A stretch of 64,000 nucleotides of DNA from Portulaca oleracea. Its lineage: Eukaryota > Streptophyta > Magnoliopsida > Caryophyllales > Portulacaceae. Where the stretch lies: NCBI GenBank assembly GCA_029582165.1, contig CM055870.1, positions 2,629,332-2,693,331 of the forward strand. Direction: 5' to 3'. Positions within the stretch are counted from its first letter, which is position 1. Each line of letters starts with the position of its first letter. The notes under the pieces were generated by a model, which was not told the DNA's origin, ran no database searches, and saw only the letters and a program-made list of their open reading frames with translations. Below are positions 42,290 through 52,965 of this stretch, piece by piece. A program made the position numbers and the translations under genes.

Positions 42290-43873
42290 TCAGACACCAA
42301 ATGGGTCGGGCGATTTTCGCTTAACCCGGGACGTAAATGAAGGCTCATGCGGATTTGGGCCAAAATGGTTGGCGGGCGCGATTTACAAAATTTGGGCCAA
42401 AATCGCAAGGTTGGCGCAGATTCTATAGATGGGCCTAATGATCGGTTGGCGCGATTTCCGTATCCGACCAAATTGGGAAGGTTGGCGCGATTTTGTTTTG
42501 GGCCATAATATAGAGATCGGCGCGATTTATGCCCATCCTGATTTTGAAGGTGGATCCACGCGATCTTGAATCGATCCGATTCAAATAGAACCCAAGAATC
42601 CGCGCAGATTCGGGTCGGTCAGGATTGCGCGATTCTCGCGATTTCAAGCGGTTACTCTGCAACAAGATAATCGATCAAAACCGCCTTGCAACCGCTGGGA
42701 GTGGCGCAGATTTCCTGGGTCGAATTTTGGGGGTTAGCAATTTTTGATCCCGGTGAGAGTTTTCCAGGCGAACTCAAATTTTCTCCTAAAAAACTTGATT
42801 CCGGCGAAGGTTTGCGAAATTCGCGCGGATTTCACCAGTTGGGCTTCTCGGCCACTTCAGGTCCACGCAGATTCCGGCCCACCCCAGACCACTTTGGTTC
42901 ATCCGACCTGTACCAGACAAAATCCGCGTGGATTTTGGGTATTTTCATCTTTTCTCTTTTTCTCGTTTCTTAGGCCATAACTGTAATAATGTAGTCGGTA
43001 GATCCCCGCCCGCTGTAATTTAGTTTTCTTTTCGTTTCTTTTGTTATTTCATCCATTATGTGAACCTTATTATTCCATTCCGAATGCATGCATATTTTTC
43101 TTAATTCGTGACAACTCTTCTTTTTTTTTTCTTAATATGTAAACTCGACTTAGTAAAGGCCGCTTCGGCGGGCGGTGCAAGGGCATCCCCCTACACCGAC
43201 TTCTTTACCCCCGAATCCGTTCTTTTGGTTCGAGACCGGAGTCATAAAATTTAGGTTTTGTTAATTTTACTTTTAAAATTAACTGGCGACTCCTCTTTTT
43301 TTTTAGGTTTTTTTATTTTCATTTTTTCTAAAAAGTCGAAAAGAGAAAAGAGGAACACCGACTAAAATGGACCGGAATCCGCGGATCCAGTCTCTATTTG
43401 GGTCAGCTTTTTCTCTTCTCATTTTTTTTTCATCTTTTCGTTTTGTTAAAAAAAAAACTTGTTTCGATCCAAGCGATTGCGGATCCTACTTGGTTGGCCC
43501 AGTTTCTTTTTTCATTTTTTTTCTTCTTTCTCTTTTCTTTTGCCTCGACGAATTAATTTTGGCCCGTAAAGGATCCAAATCCGCGCGGATCCTACCCGGT
43601 TTATTTTTTCCTTTTTTAGTTTTTTGGTCCAGAATGGTCCTGGAATCCGCGTGGATCCAGGCACCATTTAGGCCCAGGTTGGCCTGCGATCCGCGCGGAT
43701 CCAGGCCCGAGTTCGTTTCTTTTTTCTTTTACTTTTTTTTCTTTTTTGTCGAATTCCGAAAATAACCCTCGAAAAGCCAAAAATCTTAAATTCGTCCCTT
43801 TTAAAGATAAGCAACCCTACGTCGAATCGACCTTCCGTGGGGGACCGTGCCCTCCGGGGCCGCGGGCCCTACA
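42290..43873 (+). mobile_element. 3' LTR of the nested Tat element
   Basis: Begins TCAGACACC where the 5' LTR has TGTAGACACC, and ends GGGCCCTACA before the target duplication. About 1584 bp. Relative to the 5' LTR it repeatedly lacks single bases at CAG, CTGG and CGG sites in the first 380 bp. Open frames here (42744, 43367) are LTR sequence. Confidence 0.88.
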
Positions 43874-43878
43874 CCTTG

Positions 43879-44574
43879 TTATATATTGTTTTTGTAAGAC
43901 TATTTGATGGGTACTATTATGTCCAAGTTATATTAAGTGGTTATGTTGGTATTATGTGCAAGTTATATTATGTTGCTCAATGTAAGTCATATTATGTGGC
44001 TTTGCTTGTTGAGTTCACCACTAATGAATTGATAGTAATATGTGCAAATTTGGGTGTCCTTGTTGAGTTCAATGGGTTCACTTATGTTTGGATAGTAATA
44101 TGTTTGGATATAAATTGGTACTAATATGTTCAACTATTAATATGTTTGGATATAAAGGTTTTAATGATTAAGGGTTTGGATAGTGCAAAAAAAATGTCAA
44201 AAGATGAACAAAATACAGAGGGAACATATTAATAATTGATCATAAATATCCCAAAATATATAGCATGAAATTGAACCTCACCCAAGTAAAGCCATAAAGG
44301 CAAACATTGTATCTGACAGTGGGGCGAGGGCTATACAATTACTAGAGCCCCAACAAAATACGTACGTATCCCAAAAGAGTGTTCCACCACTAATGGACAC
44401 GTACAAAAACTTGTCAATATCTAACAGTATTCCACGACTAATGGACACGTTCCTAAAAATATGTCAATATATACGACAGTGTTCCACAACTAATTGACAC
44501 ATACAAAATATGTTAATAGATAACAAAGTGTTCCCAAATAGATGGACACACAAAATATGAATCAACAACAAAGT
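43879..44574. other. MULE segment between gypsy insertion and transposase gene
   Basis: AT-rich spacer between two convergent gene ends (GRF gene left of the gypsy, transposase right). It holds loose repeats of TATTAATATGTTTGGATA (about 44095-44160) and GTTCCACNACTAATGGACAC (about 44381-44520). The open frame 43837-44124 starts inside the LTR and is not a gene. Confidence 0.5.
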
Positions 44575-47500
44575 CTAGTTATATTTGTCAAATTTGCTGT
44601 CCAACATCTTGATCCTCTTTCTAACTTTTGTCGCAAGGGATTGAAGGTTGTCGAGCCTTGGTTTCTTGGACGGTTCCTAAAAATATTCAACAAGTTCAAA
44701 TTACAATCAACATAAATATATTGTAAAATTTACAACACCAAAATCTATATGTTAAACTGCTAAACTGTTAATGCTAATGCAAAACTGCTAATAGAAATGA
44801 AGAGTTCAGCAAATAGAACTCCTTAGTCATTTAGCAAAAAACTCCACTCAAACCATCCAATTCAATCTGTACCTAAGTAAACTCCACTCAAACAATCCAT
44901 ACCTGAGTTTTGCTTCCGGAACCATGAGCTTCATAACTCCTCTTGTTGGACTGTTTTACGACAGTAGTAGCCCTTCTTGGTGCTTGCTTTGCAACCTTGG
45001 AAATCATACATCATTCAAGTTAGTCATGTATAATAAAAAAAACCTTAAGTAAATATATCATTCAACCACAACAAGAAGGTATACCGCATTCGTGCTTCCG
45101 GATGGTAGGCTACAACTGATTCCAACATCATTCCTCAAGTTGGATTGCTTCCTAGGGCTTCTTCTAAGGATCTATGAAAACAATAAAATAAATAATTTAT
45201 ATATACTTAAGTAAATACAGCATGAATTTCCACTGTAAAAAGGGTTAGATTTATTTTGTATACCTCATTCGTGCTCCCGGATGGTAGGCTACAACTGATT
45301 TGAACATCATTCCTCAAGTAGGACTGCTTCCGAGGACTCCTTCTAGGTATCTAACAAAACCAAAAACAGAAATTTTACTTAGGTATGCCACTGCCTTAAC
45401 TTAGTTTATATAGTAAAATTGAAAACTTTGTTGACTAAAGGCTATGCCAAGCCTGATTAGATTGCTGAGAAGAAGCTATGCCACTGCCATGTTTTCTGGG
45501 GCTACTTCTGATGGGAGTACTTTGTTGACCAGAAGATGCAGCCTTATTCAATTAATAAAACTTGGTTAGTGATTGGTGAAACAATTTTGGAAAAAAAAAA
45601 TTAACATTTCAGTAGACATACCTGATTAGTAGCTGAGTCATGTTGTTTTCTGGGCCTTCCCATTCTCTTACTTTTAACAGATTTGGTTGGGCCATATTCA
45701 ATATTTGGACATCTTCTCTTGTTATGCCCTTCATTCTTGCAAAATGAGCACTTCACTGTGGAACTCCTAAATCTGGACCTCTCCTTCCTTGGCTCATCAC
45801 TTGCCCTGATCCTGTTCTTCTTCACTGGGCCTCTTTTCTTAACAATCTTTGGTGGACATAATTCAGGGACATTAGGCATAGCAGGCCAAAAGAACTTGTC
45901 TTTGATTGCTTGCATTGGAAAACTGTAAGCAGCCCTAAACCTTTCAACAGTATACCAATCACTAACATACTCTTCAAGGTCTACCTTCATGAATGTCAAA
46001 ACCTTCACAGCATGTTTACATGGAATGCCTGTGATTTGATATTCCCCACAGTCACAAGTTCTATCATTCACATTCACAATGTATTTAATTCGTTCATCAT
46101 GCACTTCCCATGACCCACCACCTATGAATCTCAAACAAAACCTCCAACATTCTTTTTGATATTTCTCCAATGTTTGTCTCACTTTCGGGACAACCCTACC
46201 TGTCCAAGTAGCACCCCAATCTACCCTCTCTACCCACCATTCCACAGTCTTTTCATAAATCTTCTCACACAGGGTGAATATAGGCATGTCTCTATACCTA
46301 TTAAACACTTTGTTGAAAGATTCAACAAAGTTGGTTGAGTTATCTGGCATAGAAATATTAGGGGGAAATGTATTCCTACACCACAACTCTATAGGTTCTT
46401 GCATTGACCATTCATATGCCTCTCTGTCCTGTTGACATAAAAGGTTCATAAACTTCTGAAATTCAGCAGGTGAATATGCATGGGCAGCCCTGGATAAAAG
46501 AGAGTTCAATTTTGGGGCAGGAAAGTATTTCCTAAAATTCCTTTTGTAGTGCACAAAACAAATTCTTCTACCAGAGTGAGGAAACAGATCCTCAAGTGCA
46601 GATATCACACCCTATAGTGTAACAACCAAAACAGTTAAATAATGACTCAATTATTAATAACAATAAATTTAAATAATCAAAACATAATTAACTGAACTTA
46701 TGAAGGCATCACCTGACATCTATCAGCAATGAAAGTGTACTTGCCTTCCTGATCTTCACCTATTAATAATTAAGTATGAATTTAATTGATCAAGATCAAA
46801 TTATTTGAGCCAATTGAAAAGTAAAAAGGTTAGACTTTGTTTTGTATACCTATGATTCCCATCAAGCAATGTAGAAAATACATCCAGTTTTCTTTGTTCT
46901 CCACGCTCACAATAGCATATCCAAGTGGAAAACAATGGTTTTCAGCATCAAACCCTAAGGCAGTAAGCAACACACCCTTGTACACACCTTTCAAGTGGCA
47001 ACCATCCACCCCAGTGAAGTGTCTGCATCCAGCCTTAAACCCATCTATCCAAGGTTTGAATGATACAAACATCTTCTTGAACACATGCTTCCCTTCTTCA
47101 TCATCTTCCCAGTTGATGCGACAAATGCTCCCTGGATGACTTGTTTTTATCATCTCAAGGTACTTTGGAAGCAACTTAAAACCCTCCTCATGTTTCCCCC
47201 TAATCTCCTCCAGAATTTTGATTTTGGCTCTCCAAACCGTGTTCTTAGACTTTACAAGATCGTACTCATCATGCAACTTCTTCATCATTGCAGCTACTGG
47301 CATGTTTGGTTCAGACTTAACATCTTCAAACAACTTCCTAGCTATCCATGAAGAGTTTGCTGCAGGGTTGTCCATTAACCTTCTACAAGTGCAAATACCT
47401 GTAAAGTTCTTGATTTGGAAGGTCACACCATCATTCATCAATGAGGCATGAATCCTTAAATCACATCGTTTCCCCGAACATTTACCAGTATATCTATAAC

Positions 47501-49321
47501 CCTCATTCTTGATGTGCCTAATCCAAATCCCTTGTTGAACCATGTAATCCCTAAGCACCTCAAGAAACTTGGATTTATCTATGAACATGTCCCCCGACCT
47601 AAGTACAATTGAGTCATCCTGTTCTGGTTCCCACAGTCTATCATCATCTCCCACATAACCATCTGAGTCACTATCTGAATTAAAAATCTCATCCTCTGGA
47701 ACCAATGATACCTCGGACCCATCATTGTCACTGCGAGACTCTCCCACATCACCCTCAAACTCAGCATCATCCTCATCCTCATCAGCATCATCCTCATCAA
47801 GATCACCTCACCGCTCATGACCATCACTGAAGTCAGGGTCACTCTCATCAGCATCTGTCTCAACACCCTCACTCTCATCACCCTCGTTCACATGAACATT
47901 CTCAATCAATATATCCTTCCCATGAGGTCTTCTGTTGGGTTGTGTGTTTGGAGTGTTCAATTGGGAGAAAGTAATTTCACTCAAAGAAGGTTGTTGGGAC
48001 AAACTAATGTCACCAGGATTCCCTGACAAATTATCTTGACACGGTTCAGAAACAGGATTACCAATAGGTATGTCAACTGACAAATTAGCACCAATGCTCC
48101 CTTGTAGGTTGTCCCAAAATTCAGGGCTTATTGTACTCACCTCCATTGTACCTCCATCTCCTAAATTTTTAATCTGATCATCAGGTACAGGATCCTTCCC
48201 TAAACTACCCTCCAAATCCATAATCATCTTGTCAACAAAAGAAGGTCGCTTCCGCTCCTGAATCATGAACTCTACTTTGTTCCTATTTTTCCACCTCTCA
48301 AACACACTAAGCAAGTCAGTCTCATTGCTCACAGGCCACTTAATGTGATGTTTTCCAGGTGTGTGGGATAATATAGTAAGAAATTTTGGCTTGTGTGGTT
48401 TAATAGGTTCTGAATGCAGAAAGTTGTATGCATCCTCAGTTAAATCAGCTATGCCATACTTATCTTTATCTCTCATATACTCTGTTGACCACTTCTTATA
48501 CTTAAACACTATCACCACCTCTGTGTTGTATTGATCTATACAAACCAAACAAATACATTAAACAAAGTTTAAAACATTTAAACAAATGTTATAATATACA
48601 CACTAATAATATACACATTTATAATATGCACATTAAAACTTTGATAGTAGAGTCTTCTACCCTCTGTTTAACAAACATGAACACCATTAAACCCTAAACA
48701 TATTATGAACAACCAGAAATATATGAAGTCTTTGTGTCCCTGTAGAAGACTTCACAGTGCCACATTACCAAACAACCAACTATGACTAACTTAACTGACA
48801 TAACCAAACAACCAACCTTCAATAGTATATTTTTTAACCCCCTGTTTACAAACCCCTTGTTTTCAAATGGATTTGGTCCCATGAAATCCATTTGAAAACA
48901 ACAAACATTCCACTTTAAATCTGAAACAGACAGAAGCCATGAACATGGAAAACAATAAACACAACAAAGACGTCAAAATCCCTATGAGTAATTAAAACCA
49001 ATTTCACTTTGGGTACCCTCTGTTTTGGTAAACCCCATGAAAAACGATCAGGAAAACAATCAACAAGACTAATCACAACAAATTCATCAAAACCCCAAAC
49101 AGAAAGGGCCGATTTAAACAGATTTACTTCAAAGTAGGAGGAATCACATATGAAACCAAAAATTAAATCGTCGTACTGCTGAAAACCCTAGAAATAGCAA
49201 TATTCAAAAGACGTTTTCCATATTGCACAGAACTTACAACTAAACCCTAAAAATTCAGAATTTCTGGACGAAATTCGACATTAATCAACAAAGACTTCAA
49301 CTTCAAATTCTTACCTGCCAT
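44575..49321 (-). pseudogene. MULE transposase (MuDR-type), nine-exon model with one in-frame stop
   Basis: Exon model from splice sites and reading phase, all phases fitting: 49321-49315 (ATGGCAG), 48535-46850, 46759-46713, 46611-45622, 45542-45453, 45350-45264, 45171-45085, 44995-44903 and 44676-44575, about 1062 codons. The N-terminal part has a PB1-like start and long acidic tracts. The MuDR domain follows (IDKSKFLEVLRDYMVQQGIW ... GKRCDLRI). The catalytic core has TGVDGCHLKG (first Asp), FIADRCQGVISAL (second Asp) and a downstream Glu. The SWIM finger is CDCGEYQITGIPCKH and the CCHC knuckle CSFCKNEGHNKRRC. It moves elements carrying matching terminal repeats. One lesion is visible: TGA at 47808-47810 in the acidic region. 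Exon 5 needs a GC donor. Without the stop it would be a full-length autonomous transposase gene. Confidence 0.85.
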
Positions 49322-49734
49322 TCTTTACTGTAGCATGCAGAAGATCTATCTTTTCCCTTCTGAAAATTTTCCCGCCTCGACGTCTCCTTCCTCTTCTTGC
49401 ACAACTTCAAAGTGTCCGATCTATGGTTGAACTCCAGTTACTTGTTGTAGGCTCCTAACCAAACGCCATTGATATGGCCACGATGAAGGAGAATGGCGAT
49501 TCTGAGAAGGGTTTCGAAGGGTGGGGTGTTCTGAGACTTTTGGAGTTGAATAGTCACAGTGATGTGATATGCGTATGGGGGTTGTCAAATAAAAGTCTAC
49601 AGTAGTCAATTTCAAAAATAAATTCAAAACAAATGAATAAATTATATAAGGGCAAATCGGTCAGTTCATGTCATGTTTTGGTCTTCACCGGAGCCCAGCT
49701 TAAGTTTGGGCTAAATTTTTTTGGCCCATATTAT
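49322..49734 (-). other. MULE transposase 5' flank
   Basis: Upstream region of the transposase gene, between its ATG (49321) and the right terminal repeat. No other gene recognised; the minus-strand open frame 49421-49627 lacks a known domain. The promoter should lie here or in the terminal repeat, but no convincing TATA box is seen. Confidence 0.45.
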
Positions 49735-49800
49735 ACAAGGTTCAAAATGCAAACTTTGAAACATGGGGGTCCATAATGTAAATATCCCCAAAATACAGGG
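49735..49800 (-). repeat. MULE right terminal inverted repeat, outer end missing
   Basis: Inverse of 27094-27160. It stops at TACAGGG, whereas the left repeat continues for 19 more bases to the element end, so the outer part was lost together with any target duplication. Confidence 0.85.
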
Positions 49801-49955
49801 TGCAACGGACATGATTGTCGGCGGCTGGTGGGATCCGGCCTTAATGGTTTTGGGAGTATCCTGGCTTGGCCTAGCGCCGATGACCAGGCCAACTCTGAGC
49901 CTCTTCAAGTCAGCTTCATCAAGAAGAATACTACTCCGGCTTTAGCCGACGAATG
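49801..49955 (+). pseudogene. Kunitz subtype A pseudogene (A2), 3' part
   Basis: Continues exactly where 27074 stops, matching Kunitz A1 from TGCAACGGACATGATTGTCG and then GATGACCAGGCCAACTCT to the shared end CCGACGAATGA. The middle is shorter and altered relative to A1. The 3' flank (AAGACTCTTGTTAATGAATG and AATAAATAAA) also matches A1. With 26572-27074 it makes one broken gene. Confidence 0.92.
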
Positions 49956-50318
49956 AAGACTCTTGTTAATGAATGGAAGAAATAATGTAATGTAATAATA
50001 TTTTAAATAAATAAAGGCATGCTCCATCTATGGCTTCCATCTGTACGGCCGTCCAAGATGAGCGCATGCATGCGCCTGTAACTTGTTCCTTCTTCTTAAT
50101 TTATCTTATTTTTGCCGTTTCTTGTTTTATTCCTTCCTTAATTTATGACTTAAGAGTAAGGTATATGGATACTGATCAAGTTGACACATGATAAAGAATA
50201 TCAACTGATTTAATTCAACAGCAAATTTACAGGACAAGAGTCGCTACTTAATCTGAACCATAAATAATTGAAGGGTAAACTATAATTAAACCATAAAATT
50301 TAAGTCACAATAGTAATA
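49956..50318. other. 3' flank of Kunitz A2, paralogous to the A1 flank
   Basis: Matches 14552-14800 closely (poly-A signal region, TCAAGTTGACACATGATAAA), then AT-rich unique sequence. No gene. Confidence 0.6.
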
Positions 50319-50580
50319 CTACCTCCGTCCCTAAATGACTGTCAAATTTTCTAACTACCTTGTCCCTTTTTATTTGTCAATTTTACAATTTTAATGATTA
50401 AAATATTCATGTTACCCTTCTTAATGATGCAGTGAAAGTTTAAATATTACTTAAGATGTGAACAATCATTGCTATGTGCAAAGGGCATACTTGTCCAAGT
50501 GTAATTTTTTTACTCAATTTTCTAGGGACATTGCACTTATAAAATTAGTTAAAGTGATATTCAATAAGGGACGGAGGTAG
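50319..50580. mobile_element. Stowaway-type MITE
   Basis: Terminal inverted repeats CTACCTCCGTCCC and GGGACGGAGGTAG, flanked by TA on both sides (50317-50318 and 50581-50582), 262 bp, no coding capacity. Typical Tc1/mariner-derived Stowaway. Confidence 0.9.
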
Positions 50581-50582
50581 TA

Positions 50583-52538
50583 GTAATTATAATGAAAAAG
50601 CAAAATGATAAACATCTTGATGCAAGATCTCACCTAAATCACTCATAAAGTAAAATGTAAGATCTCACCTAAGTCACTCATAAAGTTAAATGTAAGTATA
50701 TTTAAATCATCATAATGATATGTTTTGTTACTTTGAGAGTTATTACAACCTATAAATAATATAAACATATTTATTTACTTATATTTTTTCATAAATATAA
50801 AACTATTCATAAAATATGCATTTTCTACTATGATTTATATAATTAACTATTATTTATATTTTTTGACATAACTAATAAGTATTATACTCTTGTCGTTGAA
50901 AAATATACATAATTATTAGAGAAAATATTATTAAAAGTTAACAAAATGTGAAATATAGACAATTTAGGATGATTATTAACTATCTTGAGTCAAAATATGT
51001 ATAGTAAAACTTATCTAGCTTGTTACTTAGCATATATATATGTGTGTGTGTGTGTGAGTGTGAGAGACATTATTTGATATTATATTGTGTAATTTTTATT
51101 AAGTTTAAACATTATCAACCTGTTTAGGTCCTATATTTTGGAGTGATAAAGTAGGAGATGAAAGAACGGTAAAGTAATAATTGTGTAAGGTAACTAAAAT
51201 AGTAGCAGTAGGTAAATATTACATCAATTTTTTTATTTTTAAATAAATGATGTGATTTGAATCAAATGTTTAAATATAAATTTTGTAAAAGCAAGATATT
51301 ACTCTATCATCCAAAATCAAGACCAAACTCAAAATGGTTTCCTACAAAAACCTATTCAAGGAAGGGAAAACATAAAAACGGCCTGCACCAAGAAAAAAAA
51401 CATAAAAAGGGTAAAGCTACAGATACAAAATTCCAAAAATTTATTTATTATAATTCTGAATCAGCTAGCTTAGCAATTGTGTTACGCAAGTATGACAGGT
51501 ATTTTATATTTTGGACCATGAAGTATAAGATAAGTTATTTTTTGGACCCTTAGTTTTTATTGTAACTTTTTTTGGACACTAAAGTATATGAGCTAAATAA
51601 GAAATGACCTTAAAGTTTGTGGACTGAAAAAAACATCCCAAAATAGATCTTGTTTATTTTTTTCTCATTACCTACCTCCCTAAATTAATTATCTTGTTCG
51701 CTTTTTCTGCAATATTAGATCCATTCCAATATGGATCTAATTCCTAACAAGATGTCACAGATCTGAATCTCGATCCTAACAATAATCATAAATGTTCTTA
51801 TGTATAGTAGATAAGCATGAATAATAATTACTAAAATAGATATGTAAAATTAGATTCTAATAATCTCTACTTTCACCAATTGTATAACAATAATCTCTAC
51901 TTTTATTTTGGATTATGGTGGTCAAAAAATAAAATAAAATTTAATTCTTGTGGGACAACATCGAGAGTATACCTTAAATTTCACAGATTTTGAGTTGCAT
52001 TTGATTCAAAATTTAGTATCACACTTTACTACGATTTTGAAAGAATTTATGGCGTTACTCCCGAAAATTTTCTATTTTTTACAATTTTTTTCATTTTTAT
52101 TCCTTTTAAAAAAATCATAATAATTTTTCGGATTCTCAAAAAAATAATTTAAAAATTCTATTAGTAACTATACTTCATCACCTTCTTGAGAACATGAATG
52201 AAAAGGACAAAGACAATATGGAGCAAAAGTAAAAAAATAAAATAAAAAGAATGTGAAAATGGACTTGATACCATTACAATCCAATTTTTTTTGGACCACC
52301 ATAATTCAAAATGAAAGTAGAGATTAATGATATCCAATTGATGAAAATAAAGATTATTAGAATTCAATATCCCTATTTATAATCATAAATTATAGATCTT
52401 CAAAATAATTATTAACTATCTTAATTCAAGATACATACTATTGTCAATTGGAATATTAGAGATCGGTCGCAACCTATATGACCCTACCTATCAATTATGC
52501 GGCATACAAAGGAAAGGTAGAGTTCAGCCAAGGACTAA
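50583..52538. other. AT-rich intergenic region of block 2
   Basis: No genes. Holds a (TA)n/(TG)n tract at about 51032-51062. A stretch with MULE-terminus-like phrases (TTTGGACC, TTTGGACACTAAAG) lies at 51510-51600. From about 51770 the sequence is paralogous to 15030-15810 of block 1. The open frame 51257-51553 has no recognisable domain. Confidence 0.5.
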
Positions 52539-52679
52539 GGCCCCGTTCTTTTATGTGTTAACGCACCCAAACGCAACGCAACTTACCGCAACATAACGCA
52601 AATTACCGTTACTTTTTAACTATTTCCATCGCAACTTAACGCAAACGCAACGCAATGCAACGCACAAAAGAACGGGGCC
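52539..52679. mobile_element. Tourist-like (PIF/Harbinger) MITE, copy 1
   Basis: Terminal inverted repeats GGCCCCGTTCTTTT and AAAAGAACGGGGCC, target duplication TAA on both sides, 141 bp, rich in AACGCAACGCA-type repeats. Block 1 has the uninterrupted site GGACTAAGATTGATTGCC (about 15812), so insertion followed the block duplication. Confidence 0.9.
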
Positions 52680-52965
52680 TAAGATTGATTGCCTTTCAAT
52701 CCGCAATCATAATTACAGGGATATACTTTAGGATAAAGCATTTTATTCTATATTTTTTGAAATAAAAATTTTATTCCAGTTATTTTTTCTTAAAACGACA
52801 GTCGTTGAAAATTTTGCATCATTAGTTTGTAGAGTGGGTCTCATTCGTTAAAAAATTTATATTTCAATAAATACGGTTAACTGTTACAATATATTTTAAC
52901 TTATATTTCAATAAATACGGTTAACTGTTACAATATATACGTTGTTTTGATCAATATATATTGAT

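Larger units (their letters stand above)
28847..43873 (+). mobile_element. Complete Tat-type Ty3/gypsy retrotransposon, 15.0 kb, nested in the MULE
   Basis: Flanked by a perfect 5-bp target duplication CCTTG (28842-28846 and 43874-43878). It has a 5' LTR of about 1660 bp, a primer-site region, long gag-protease, RT, RNase H, a second RNase H, integrase, an antisense extra ORF, a polypurine tract and a 3' LTR of about 1584 bp. The order RT-RH-second RH-INT and large size place it in the Tat lineage. The palindrome core CCGCGCGG recurs through the LTRs and untranslated regions but not in the coding part. Pol is broken in several places. Confidence 0.92.
27075..49800. mobile_element. Mutator-like element (MULE) inserted in Kunitz A2, with nested gypsy
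   Basis: The left end begins GGGATTTTTGCTTTTTGGAC. From 27094 a segment of about 65-70 bp (CCCTGTATTTTGGGG onward) is repeated inverted at 49735-49800. The left flank (…ATTAACTA) and the right flank (TGCAACGG…) are adjacent in Kunitz A1 apart from one C, so the insertion point is defined. The right terminal repeat lacks the outer 19 bp seen on the left, and no target duplication remains, so the right border was trimmed. Inside are a transposase gene (44575-49321, minus), a GRF zinc-finger gene (28374-28832, plus) and a 15 kb gypsy element (28847-43873). Without the gypsy, the MULE is about 7.7 kb. Confidence 0.88.

Noticed and set aside
46837..47451. Plus-strand frames opposite the MULE transposase
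   Set aside because: Shadow frames of the transposase exon on the other strand.
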